In this document: one piece after another, positions 1-11,300 of the stretch
Numbering within the stretch: the stretch's first letter is position 1
How the letters are laid out: the number at the start of each line of letters is the position of its first letter
From: Stachybotrys elegans
Taxonomy: Eukaryota > Ascomycota > Sordariomycetes > Hypocreales > Stachybotryaceae
DNA length: 64,000 nucleotides
Assembly (NCBI GenBank): GCA_020746835.1
Contig: JAGPNK010000009.1
Coordinates: 558,001 to 622,000, forward strand
Direction of reading: 5' to 3'
Position numbers and translations under genes: made by a program
Notes under the pieces: model-generated
Told to the model about the DNA's origin: nothing
Seen by the model: only the letters and a program-made list of their open reading frames with translations
Databases searched by the model: none

Positions 1-1236
1 CCGGGGGGTGATGATTCAAGCGCTGGCTCACCGCTTCTTCCATTTTCCACAGGCCTGTTTATTTTCTCATGTGCTGCAGTCATCTTCACGTACAGCAGCG
101 CCTTGTCCTGAAGCGTTGCTGACGAGGGCTGAGAGATATGGTGTGTTTGAATGGAAGACACTGGGCGTTAGATTCGCAGCATCTCACCACTTGATATAAA
201 TATTCTTGACAAAACGAAGACCTCTCGGAACGAATAGACTCACTTCTGTCTGGCCGTTTCCAGCCTCGGGCTCGGCAGGCTGCTGTTCAAGGGGGGATTG
301 AGACGCCCCCAGCGTCTTCGTTTACGCTGGTATTCATTGAGGGTATAGAGTTTCTCAAGGATCAGTAGGTAAGCGCTGGCAAATGTGCCTTGGTGGCGGT
401 GTAGTTGAAAGGAAGAGAAAGAGAAAGAGAAAGGCAACGGAGAGGGCGAAGGCCTTCTTATGCGCATCTATCAAGCTCTTTTCTAGGGCTAGGCCTCACA
501 ATCACGCCTTTCTGGTCCAGCACAGCCATGGTACCATCCACGGCTATACCCATCATATGGCAAGTCGGGTTCTTCGTCATGAGCCCACACAGTCTAAAGA
601 CTTCCGCTGGCATCGCGGTACATGCAATATCCCGAACTCAGCGCATCGCTTTTACCATTTCATCGAACAATCATCATTGCGCGTACATAGTCAATAATTG
701 GTTCCAGACAACAGCACCTTCACCTCATAAGAAAATATACCAACAAATAGTACACACATACATCAAAGTCTACTAACCGCAAGCCCCCCTGACCATATAC
801 ACTTTTACTCTCGCTACTGCTGTTGCAGTCCCCTTATTGTTCTCTGGCTCTGGTCAACGGGTAGTGTCAATTGTATGCTGTAGGCTAATAATCCCTTTAT
901 TGTTTAAAGTTAACTCTACTCTTTAGTTCTGTAGGTAGTGGGTAACTATCATTGTTTGTATACATTATTGTTCTTTTATCCTCAGTCCACGTACCTACTC
1001 TAACATAAATATTCTTCAATATTGAATTATGGAGGAGCAAGTCCGAATCCTTTCTTCAAAATTTCCCCAGGCCTAATTTGTTGTTGTCGCCGAATGGGCT
1101 CGTTTGAGGTGAGACCGTTTGCTTATCACGTGACACGAGTCATACTTTGAGGCTATCCATAATCCGTGCAGTCTATGTTTCTGCCTGAAGCTGGTCATGC
1201 CAGATACCATTTGCAGCTGCGCAGCTTGCCCGAACA
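1..1236. other. Left-edge intergenic region, no confident gene
   Basis: I see no convincing gene here. Positions about 700-1030 are AT-rich and look like ordinary fungal intergenic DNA leading into the Cactin promoter. On the minus strand a short open frame (458-637) reads in a protein-like way but has no recognisable family and no clear upstream exon; it is discussed among the findings. The first 470 bases could hold the end of a neighbouring gene outside the window, but I cannot place it. Confidence 0.5.
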
Positions 1237-2990
1237 ATGGACTACAACCGCAGAGCAAAAGACTCGGCTCGCGCATCTCCGGGTGCACGCGATATCGCCT
1301 CGCCGAGATACGACCCTCACAACCGGATCTCCAAGCCCTCCCGCCCATCCGAGACCAAAGCCACCAGCAACCGAGCCAAGTACTTGACGCAGGACGAGCA
1401 GTCACGCCAGTTCGTAGCCGACGAGGACAAGTTCGTGCTGAAGCAGGCGAAGAAGAAGGCCGACATTCGGGTTCGCGAGGGCAGAGCGAAGCCCATCGAC
1501 TTTCTAGCCTTCAACCTTCGATATGTGGATTCCGACCGAGATGTCTTTGACGAAAGCGAGACGGACCTCACCATTGAGCTTTCCGATCCCACGAAATTGA
1601 TATCCGAACTGTCTCTCGATCAGTTGAAGGAGCTCGGGTCCGACATCGACTCATATCTGGTCCTTGAGACGGATTCTATGAACCTACGATACTGGAAGGC
1701 ACTCCACGCACTCTGCAAAGACCGAAAGGCCAAACTCGATCCCAGAGGCCACGAAGGCAGAGTTGTCAGCAGCGTCTCGGATGACATCGACCGTATCCTT
1801 GCGCCCAAGTCCTACACCCAGCTCGAGGCATTGGAGAAGCAGATCAAGGCCAAGCTTCGATCGGACGAGGACATCGACGCGGACTATTGGGAACAACTGC
1901 TGAGCAGCCTTCTAGTATGGAAGGCCAAGGCCAATATCCAAGAGATCTACAAGCAGATTGCGAGCCGGCGGGACGAGGAGTTGGCGAAACAGGGGCCAGT
2001 AGCTGGAGGGGCATCGAAGCAACAAGCCTCTGTCGGCCAGTCTTCGGGGGCGGCAGGCAAGACTTCGAGCATGGATACGCCGGCAGGCCCTCGCGCCGGC
2101 TTGTCCGATGCAGACAACGACGCGTCGCAGGAACCCAGCGCCATGTATGATCGCGAGGCGGCTCGCGGTATCTCTGAGAACGAGGAGATCTTCACGGCCG
2201 AGGAGGAGTGCGTCAACCACAAGCCGCAATGGGTCGACAAGTGGAAGCCTCGAAAGCCCAAGTACTTCAACCGCGTCCAGATGGGATACGAGTGGAACAA
2301 GTACAACCAGACGCACTACGATCACGACAACCCGCCTCCCAAAGTGGTGCAGGGATACAAGTTCAACATCTTTTACCCCGAGCTCGTTGACAAGACCAAG
2401 GCTCCCACCTACAAGATCTTCCGCGAGCACGGGAGAAAGCGCGGCGAGTCGTTTGCTGCGGCGGGCGAGGAGGATACATGCCTCATTCGCTTCATGGCCG
2501 GCGCGCCCTATGAGGACATTGCTTTCCGCATTGTCGATCGTGAGTGGGATTACAGCGCGAAGAGAGAACGAGGCTTCCGCAGTTCATTCGACAAGGTACG
2601 ATGGCTTTCCCTCGCCCCTCTCCCCTCTCCCCTCCCCCCCTCCATTCTCCATGTCCAGCTCGTCTAGCTATGCATGGCCTATATTCAGACGCATGTCGCT
2701 ACGTCCGACATCCAACCTTGCATACCACGGCAAGGGAGGATTTCCCAGTGCGGGCAATGATTTACGCGTTGCGTCAGGGATCATGGGCAACCACTCATGG
2801 CCAAGTGCCGAAGCACTCAAGCCACCCTTTCGCTATCTCCGTGAATATGACGCTAATCAAAGTTGACGTTGACAGGGTATCCTACAGCTACATTTCCAGT
2901 TCAAAAAGGTGGGTAGCAAAGCTACAGCAAGGCGCGATAATATTGTTTCACATTTCAACTAACGTGCTGCAGGTCTTTTACAGGAAGTAA
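1237..2990 (+). CDS. cactin: Cactin-family spliceosome-associated protein
   Basis: Nuclear protein of the Cactin family, which associates with the spliceosome and is needed for efficient splicing of a subset of introns. Three exons: 1237-2595, 2876-2908 and 2973-2990, giving 469 residues. Both introns are GT-AG; the second contains a CTAAC branch site. The C-terminal domain is very clear: it contains PKYFNRVQMGYEWNKYNQTH (about residue 346 on), then GYKFNIFYPELVDKTKAP, FMAGAPYEDIAFRIVDREW and, across the two small exons, GILQLHFQFKK plus VFYRK, the usual Cactin ending. The middle region (residues about 55-260) is the charged helical Cactin_mid segment starting near FVADEDKFVLKQAKKKADIR. The protein is shorter than animal Cactins because it lacks the long Arg/Ser-rich N-terminus, as expected in fungi. 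The ATG at 1237 is the first in this frame; an upstream coding exon cannot be excluded. Confidence 0.93.
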
Positions 2991-4428
2991 TGCTACTCCC
3001 ACGCCTCCTCGGGGCCCTCTTTGCCATGTTCCCTGATCCCGGCCAGCCTGCCAGCTGTACACGACAGCCGCGCAGTAGCTGTGCAGCTAATCGGTCAGCC
3101 CATCAGCGCCCCCCCCCGCGTCTTGTGTCCAGCTACCCGGTTTTCCATGTACTAGAACGCGCCGTCCACTCTGGGCGAGACTGTGGGCAGGTCTCACCCT
3201 TTTCGGGAAGAACGAGGAAGACGGACGGATGGACGGCCCTTGCATTGGAGGGGAGGTGGAACATATCTCTCAGTCACCGATGGATAGACGGTCAGGCCAG
3301 CCTTTGACAGACGGACCATGGCTGTTACAAGTGCCACGGAGGCTCCACTGCCACGATCATCTGCGGGATGCTCCAATCAATTTCCTTCTGCTTCGCAGCT
3401 GTACAACCACCCCACCACCTGTATACCATCATCAGCCATAGCGGGAGCCTTGTTCACGTTCAGTCAGACAGGTAGTACCATGCAGGACAGTAGGTATAGC
3501 TACTGCACGCTTGAGACAACACGACGATCCTAAAACGTTTTCGACTTTCTTCTCTCCTCTCCCCCTCCTTCTCGTGGCAGTTGACACTAGGCCCATCAGG
3601 CCATCCATTCGAGAGTCCCCCCCCCTACCTAGATCTGCTAACGCACAGCGGCAGGGAAGCACGACGGCGCCCGGATTATTATCATTATTTATTTGTTTAT
3701 TTCATTTTCATTTCGCTCTAGCCGAATATCTGTGCTCTCTCTCATACTCGGCCCTTCAGAGATTGCCCAAGAATGTACAGAGTACTGTACCGTACATTCG
3801 ACGGCCGGCCAAAGTACCCGGCCACGGGCAGGACATGGGTAGCTTAGTAGGTCTCTTCCATCAGCCCGCCCGGCAAGCCATGCTGCTAGCGCGTGGAAGG
3901 AGGAAGAAGGGGAGAAAAGGCACGGGCTCCTGGTTGCTTCCGCACGTCAACCATTGGGCGTACAAAGGGTGCGATGCGGGATGCCGTGCCGGCGCCAGGC
4001 CACCCGCGGCCACCCTGCCTCCGTAGTGGCAAACGATCCCTGGCTCAGATCTCTTTTTTCTCAGCCTCGATGTAGACTTCTCTCGACAAGCAGTAATCAC
4101 GGCCATGGCGATCGACACCCCTGGCCGGTATTTGTCTCTGCCTCTTACTTGCTCCCCTCACCCCCTTCTCCGCCTGCCCGCGACCTGTATCTGTCTCGCT
4201 GGCTCGCGCTCTCCCAGCTATGATCAAAAGCAACATGGCCGGGCTGTTTTAACGTCCGGCTCCGCGTCCCCTCCTCGCATATCGGACATGACCGTGCCAT
4301 CAAACGCCGAGCGCTCACCCATGGAAGGGGGAGGGGTCTCTCCTCTTCCACGCACCCTGGACGTGTCCAGGCCTGACGCCAGCTGACGAGTAACGACTAC
4401 AGCTGGCAGATGGGCAGAGTGAGACCGA

Positions 4429-4483
4429 TAGAGAGAGAGAGAGGGAGAAGGAGAGAGTAGCAGAGCGAGAGAGAGAAAGAGGA
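4429..4483. repeat. GA-rich simple repeat
   Basis: Imperfect purine microsatellite made of GAGAGA units interrupted by GGGAGAAGG and AGCAGAGC. It lies in noncoding DNA between Cactin and the forkhead gene. Confidence 0.8.
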
Positions 4484-5487
4484 TCTCTTCCCTCATGTCA
4501 CACAGAAATCGCGTGCATCTGTTCTTTGTCTCCCTCCAAGTTATACCGAACCCACCCAGCTTCTTTCCCCCTTCTACATCATGGGATCTCCCCTAAGTTT
4601 GGCGTGTTACTTGGGATAACCACTTGACACGTCTGGAGAAGAGTGGAGGGGCCATGGAAAAGGGCCGAGCTGTGTGTGCGTACGTGACGGGTGCACCAGA
4701 GTCGCACACCGAGCCCATCGCGGGTTGGTGCCTCGTTGGCAGGCAGGATGGCATGTAAACTGACATGTCCATTGTAGCAGGGATCTTTGTTCGTTTGTAC
4801 CCAGCACCTTTTGCTTTCCCTCATGCTTTTGTCTATCTCTCTCTCACTCTCCGCCTCCTGTCCCTACGTGAGAGACGTATCCTATCATGTTTTGTGTCCA
4901 TCCTACGTTTCCTTTCTCCACTCCATCTGCCTCTCCCTCCTTCTACGTCCTTCTCTCTCTTCCGTATCAAAGCAGTTATACACACACACCCTCCCTCCAT
5001 CCTACCTACTGCACGACGAAGCCCTGATGTTCCCTTCTTCCCTGCTGGGACGTGCAGCAAGATACTACTACTACACACGCCCACGTAGCCTTTACATGTG
5101 AGGGAAGAGATAAGTCGGCCAGGCCGTAGTCGATACAAGCACGCAAGGCACGCCACACCTACGGTGACATGGCTACGTGCCTCCCTCTCCATCCCCCCAA
5201 TGGACGCACGCACGTTACAAGCGTACACAAGGCCGTGCCTGTGCTCAGCATTACGCACCAGCCATGTTCGGGGAAGCTAGACGACATACGCACCTGTTCA
5301 TCTCCGTGTATCTGAAAGGGAGGACTACGAGGATGAGAGGGAAGGACTATGGGGGGAGGTGGAGGTGGATGATGATGAGGGAGATCCACCATGTCTCTCG
5401 TCTATGCTTGCTCTCACACCCTCCTCCTCCTTCTCATCGTCCTCGTCTTTAGCCTGCTTCTGCATGTCCTCCACCACTACCTCATGT

Positions 5488-5508
5488 TCCTCCTCCTCCT
5501 CCTCCTCA
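5488..5508. repeat. TCC trinucleotide repeat
   Basis: Seven consecutive TCC triplets in the noncoding region upstream of the forkhead gene. No coding frame here is supportable. Confidence 0.8.
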
Positions 5509-6089
5509 TCCACATCATCTCACCCCCCTTGAGGGGGCCCAATGTAGTTGCTTTTTTGTATCAGGGATCTGCTGGTCTGGACAAGAGGTATCCCAGGCTT
5601 GGCCTGGATGCGTCAAGCCACCTACTACTTCGTCTATGTCGTCTTCGCCGTCTCCTCCACCCTCTTTGATAAGAAGATCCAGGATGGCGGCCTCAATGGC
5701 TGGCCGATCCTCCTATGACATCTGTGGGGGTTCTGATCGATGGACAGTCCCTCCCTCCCCCGTCTCTCGCTCGCCTCCTCTCTCTCTTTCTCTCGCTTCT
5801 CTCGCTTCTCCCGTTTCTCTCCTGCCTGTCTCCTGAATCTATTAAATAGCGGCCATCTCCCCGTCTTCTTTCCAGTTGTGCTCGCTCTTCACAGACACCC
5901 CAAGCTTCCCTCTTCAGTTCAACCTCATCTTGTTTGAGCAACACAGCTTTCCCATATCATCTTTGAATTGTCCTACATCAACCCACATCACCTCCACTCC
6001 TTGTCCCTCTCGCTGCCATACAAGCAGCCGCCGGACCATATAAACACACCCGCTTTCCTTGTAGACGCTGCTCGTCTCCCCTTTTCAAA

Positions 6090-8316
6090 ATGGTGTTTCT
6101 ACGTCTCCCGTTGATGGATCCACAGATCCTTGACCTTGGCCCTGCTGAAAGCTACACAAGCTCTCTGCAGCCCGCGTCCAGGCACGGTCAATCTGCCCGG
6201 GCTCCGGAATTGGCCGAGAGCAGGTCCGTTTCCACGCTCTCGTCGGTCCTTTCAGAGGAAACCGGCCATCGGACCGAGACGGCAGTGGCTCTCATGACGA
6301 CTGAGCACGCCGAGCTTCCTCCCCTGCGCGCTGGGATTGCCTCTGATTCCATGCACATGTCTGGCTCGTCTGCCGCTGCAGACAACCATCAGGGCCCTCG
6401 GTATCCGCCTACAGCTGGCGTGGTTGATTGCAACTGCCCATGCAGCTGCAACGCCGCGTCGTCGACTGTTGACACTCCGTCCTCTTCCTCTGCCTCTTCC
6501 GACTCTTGGACTTCTCTGGATCAGAACCTTCACTCTCCTGCTGCCAGCTTCACTCCACTGCTTGAGGTCTTGCGCGCAGCCGGCACACCTAGTTCTGCCT
6601 CTGTTGTCGGTACCAACATCTGTACCTGTGGCGCTGACTCCCGTCTCAACATCGCAAACGCTCTCGACGCCGTCACGGCTGGCCAGGGAGAAGCTTCCGG
6701 CACAGGCCTTGGTATCTGCACCTGTGGTGCAGACTCCCGCATCAACGCAGCAAACGCCCGCAACACTATCGCGACTGGCAGCTATACAGCCTTCAGCAGC
6801 ACTCTCCGTCTTGCCTCTGCCATCGGCCTCGGCATCTGTACCTGTGGTGCAGACTCCCGCATCGCCGCAAACGCTCGCAACGCTGCTGCCACAACTGCCA
6901 GTCAAGAAGCTCCCGTCCCAGCCCTTAATATCTGTACCTGCGGCGCAGACTCCCGCATCAACGCAGCAAACGCTACCAGAGGAGAAGCTCCCGCCGCGAA
7001 TCTTGATATTTGTACCTGCGGTGCAGAGTCTCGCGCCAACGCAGCAAACGCTAGCAATTCTGTCACAACTGTTAGAGAAGAAGTTTCCATCACAATCGTT
7101 GATATCTGTACCTGTGGCGCGGCAAGCTCTCGCATCACCGTCACGGTTGACAGAGAAGAATCCTTCGGCTACTGCCCCCAGTGCATCGAGTGCTGCCGAT
7201 ACCTCTCAGAGTATCATTCCGACTCTTCTGATTCCGACTCTTCTGGTCCCGACTCTCCACCTGGTTCTGATACATCCGCCACCGATACCATGCCTGGCGA
7301 AGATCATGACGCCATGGACATGACAGGCTCTGATGCCATGGGGTCCAACCAAGCTTCTGGTGCTGGGGAGAGAGAGCACCAGGTCAGAGGCTCCTGCCAG
7401 CAGCTCGAAGGGCCCTACGCCACTCTGATTCACCGTGCCCTCATCAGTCAGCCAAACCACTCGATGACTCTTCAGGAGATATACAAGTGGTTCCGCGAGA
7501 ACACCACCAAGGCCAAGAAGAGCTACAAGGGCTGGCAGAACAGCATCAGGCACAACCTTAGCATGAACGCAGTAAGTCATCCAAACCCCTGACCCCTAGC
7601 CGCGGTCGAATGAATTTCTTTGCCCAGAGCGGCCAAGTACGCGAGCTCGAGTCCACGTGCTGACAGTTTCTTTCTCTCTCTCGCCATAGGCCTTCACCAA
7701 CCGGGATCTCTCAGGAAAGGAGAATGCCAAACGCTCAGCCGAGTGGGTTCTCGAGGACTGGGCTGTCTCGGGTGTCCAGAGCACCACCAGATATCGCAAG
7801 GGGGGACCTTCTCGCCGTTCGACGCGCAGGTCTCGCCAGCGCCCCTACCGCAGCTCCAAGGAGCGTACGCCTCGATGGATTACCGATACTAGCGTGATGC
7901 CTCCCTCTGCACAGGCTCCCGTCATGACAACACCATACCACATGACGCAGCCGTCTCTGCCTGTCATGTACTCGATGGATCACCAGGGATCTGCCAGGAG
8001 CGAGCTAGAGAGCATCCCGCACACGCCAGACCAGGCCATGCCTGCGTCAGTGCACCACTCGATGATTCTGCCCTCCAACGGACCTGCGGCTTGCAGCAGT
8101 GACTTTGCTGGCATCATGGCCATGTCTGCCTGTGGCGAGCCCGCCCAGGTGCCCATGGGTACTCTGTCGACATGCTTCCCCTATCCTGCGGGCGATATGC
8201 ATATGCAATATATCAACAGCCAGCAGGCGCAGGCGCAAGAAGGCGGGCTCATCGGCTCCATGTTTCTTAACATCCCTGACGGTGTATCTGGCTGGGAGGA
8301 GAACTCGCGGATGTAG
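6090..8316 (+). CDS. Forkhead (FOX) transcription factor with Cys-rich tandem repeats
   Basis: DNA-binding regulator. Exons 6090-7571 and 7690-8316 are joined over a 118-nt intron (GTAAGT...CATAG), giving 702 residues. The forkhead domain starts near residue 440 (GPYATLIHRALI), continues through QEIYKWFRENTTKAKKSYKG and reaches the recognition helix WQNSIRHNLSMN at about 483-494; the intron falls immediately after that helix. The wing region is basic (TTRYRKGGPSRRSTRRSRQR). Residues about 176-350 hold six copies of an ICTCG(A)xSR unit, with further CxC clusters just before (CNCPCSC) and after (CPQCIECC). A Ser/Asp-rich acidic stretch follows at about 375-400. The C-terminus is Met/Gln/Pro-rich, as in activation domains. 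The start at 6090 has a good context (CAAAATGG); an in-frame ATG at 6114 is a possible alternative. I do not recognise a named orthologue, and the repeat is not part of any forkhead architecture I know. Confidence 0.9.
6615..7142 (+). repeat. Coding tandem repeat, six ICTCG units
   Basis: Six units begin at about 6615, 6711, 6831, 6927, 7005 and 7101, spaced 96, 120, 96, 78 and 96 nt (32, 40, 32, 26 and 32 codons). The core reads [N/G/D]-I-C-T-C-G-A-[D/E/A]-S-R followed by an Asn/Ala-rich linker such as INAANA. Spacing is always a multiple of three, so repeat-number changes keep the reading frame. The Cys-Thr-Cys core is retained in every copy while the linkers vary. Confidence 0.92.
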
Positions 8317-11300
8317 GGACACCGCGGCTTCGAGGAGCGTGCGAGCCACTTTTTATGACAGGTCACGAAGGATTTTCCTGTCCTGCCTGGGATGGCTGAG
8401 TACTCTGTACATGGTGCTCGTATCGTGACCGGCAGTCATGTATACTTGATACCTGGCGAGGGGGATAAAAGAAGCAAAGCCATGGCCGGAGTGAGACCAT
8501 GGAAGAAGACCTTGGACCTATGCAGCTGGGGTATCATCCGTTCCGTCATTGCTGTCGCCAAAAAATCAAAAAGATTGGACTGCCGAGGCTCGCGTCGTCA
8601 CTGGAACCTCGACAACAACAGCCAGTGCGCAATTCAGCAGACCAGCCTTTTGGATGGGAGGGGAAAGCTGGAGATTCTATCCGCCTTTCCCTTCTACATC
8701 CTCTGCAAACAAACTGGGTATATATCTAGCTCAGCAATCTACACTTTCTTTATGTACTTTCCTACTTGATATTTTTGTTGTCCAGTTATTTATGTCTTGG
8801 AGGCGATGAGAAGAAACGAGGAAGAAGAAAAGAAAAAAAGAAGAAAAAAAAGAGGAGGGAAAAAGGTGGGAAAAGGTGGACGGTGGCTTGTTGCTTCGTG
8901 CTCAGTTACAGGATTCTGGCTGTCTCACTTGCCATTTGAGAGACAACAGCAGCCGAGCATCAAGTCACCATGCAAGAATGTACCAGGGAGGGACATGGCC
9001 AGGTTGGGATGTTATGGCAAGGCGCTTGCAGAAGATGGAGGGGGGGGGGGACGGACCGATGGCGTGGAGTGAGCAGAGCTGTGGGTTGAAGCCACAACAC
9101 CATCTTGGCACCCCCAGAGTCAGTGCAACACTGCTGCCCCATTGCTTACCATGTTTTAACGTGGCTGGGTGTCTGGTTTTTTTTTCCTCTGTGGATTTTT
9201 GTCAAGTTTTGTCTATTAGTTGTCGTTATCTTTGTTGTTGTTTTGTCTAGTGTTGTGAGGATAATCTTTGATTCTTTCGTATACATGATTCGCCTATCTC
9301 ATGCCGCCCACCCTTTGCCTTTAGAGTTTGGTGACAAGCATCGTTATTCCATGGCGCTCATCGACCCTGGGTGACATCGCATCACGCAAGCTGCAGTCGC
9401 ATTTGCCGCCAGCTATCTCGCATCTCATCTCCCAGGCCAAGAGGAGGGGAGGGAGGGGGATCTGGCGCCAGATCAATCTTGCGGGAAGGCCCGAGATTGA
9501 GGTGGGTAAGAATGGAATCCTCGATTCATGGATCTGCCAGGCCCTGCGTGAGATCGGCAAGGTGGGAAGAGTCGGTCAGGCTACACTGTACATGACTTGC
9601 ATGTCCCCAGTACATCATGGCCCAGGTATAGCCATGTCATTAGCAGACATGCACATTTCACACTAGCATGAGAAGCCATGGCAAAGTCTGCCAATGGAAA
9701 GGCCAGCATTACCCGAAACGTGCATCCGAGGGGGATCAAACCGCGTACGACGCCACCAGGAGCCTCGATACGCCTGCCTGCGTCCATCTCAATACTCCCC
9801 ACCCTCGTCTAACTCAGCCCTGCCTACAGCGTCCCCAAGGCGGTGTGGTTGAGAAATGCTAAGAGGTGCTCGAGGTATGTCTGAGGTCTGTTGGACATCA
9901 TGGGGTCAGAGAAGAAGCAAAACCATACCAAGGATTCATGATGAAGGCCACTGCCATTGGAGAAAACGTGCTCAATGACTGCAGTGGCTGCAGAGAGAAT
10001 GGATACTGGTCAGTCTGGGCATAAGCAACCATGGTCGATCCATGATGATACAGGATGTGGCTGCATGTCACAGAGGCCGTGGGGACATAAACCTGTTTCC
10101 GCAGGCCATCTGGCCCAATAATAGTTGCAGAAGACAAGACGGGTGTCGTCGTGGAGGCCTACCAGGAACTTCCATACAAGCCCTGATAGCAACCAGGCGC
10201 GAGCGCAGGGGGGAAAGGGGGGGGGGGGGGGGGTTGAAGACCGGGCTTTTGCGGCTGAAGCAGTAGTGATAGACCATCGAGAATTTGCAAGGGGAGCTGC
10301 ACGAAGCAAAGTAGGGGCGTGTCTGTCTTCCTTGTGGTATTGCGGGTCAGCCACGTCTCGGAATGAGACGAGACACATCCCATAACCCGCCCATTCTTGT
10401 TTCTCGTTTCTTGTTCCTCTCTCTCGGCCGATGACGGATGATTCACAGCGTGGCGACGCCCGTGCGTGCGGAGACTGGCTCCCTCGCACAAGTCGTATAG
10501 CATTTTGAGAAATTGGGCGCTCATTTCCCAGCCAGGATGTAATTACTTGATTGAGTAAATGGAATGACCGAGTGTCGTCAAAACCGGGGAAGTCATTCCG
10601 GGGAGTCTCGGGGACGTAGCCGGTCTCTCCGACCTCAGGACAACGCCTCCACTGGCTAGACTCTACATGCCTGTCCTTAAAGCTAAAGTCTCTCGGGGGA
10701 TCTGCTCAAGGGAGCCGGTGCATGTTGTCTGGGGCAGCCAAGATACGTCCCTTGTTGCCGAAAGAAGAAACGTCATTGGCCATCAGGGATGCCGCGTCTT
10801 GGGTTGATTAGCACATGTACTGTGTACTGTGTACATACAAGTACATACACACGCGCCGTCTTCACCCCTGCCGTCGCCCTGGCTTTATGCGCATCCCGCC
10901 CATGTTTCCCACGGCACGATGGCGCGATAGGGAGGAGCGCAAGCCAGACAACGGCAGGGATATGGTAGGGCAGCCGGTTCAGTTGCTGCTAACAGGAGGA
11001 GCTCATCCTATCCTGTAGGGAGAAAACCCTCCGTCAAGGTTACATTCTTGGGTGGCAGATAATATTGCCCGCCTGTTCTCGAGTGTAGTAGACACACACC
11101 CTCCTGCAGATGTGCTAGCCGACGGCAATGGCCTGGACAGGTGATCAGCAGATGGATTCCCTGTCATGTCTCAGTTTCATCTCTGCGATATCATTCAATT
11201 CACTGGCAGACAGCCCAGCTGCAACAAGGGTGTGGAAAGTAGGATAAGTATGTACATCTGTCACCACCACTTTTTCTGAGAAACATAAGGGTGGGGAGGG

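Larger units (their letters stand above)
2991..6089. other. Long intergenic / 5' leader region of the forkhead gene
   Basis: About 3.1 kb without a supportable gene. It is rich in pyrimidine and purine tracts, including a GA-rich stretch at 4429-4483, a TCC run at 5488-5508 and long CT-rich sequence at 5740-5850 just ahead of the forkhead start. Short open frames occur on both strands, but they are low-complexity, overlap one another and match no family. CT-rich sequence close to the ATG is common in promoters and leaders of filamentous fungi, so much of this is probably promoter and a long 5' untranslated region. Confidence 0.5.
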
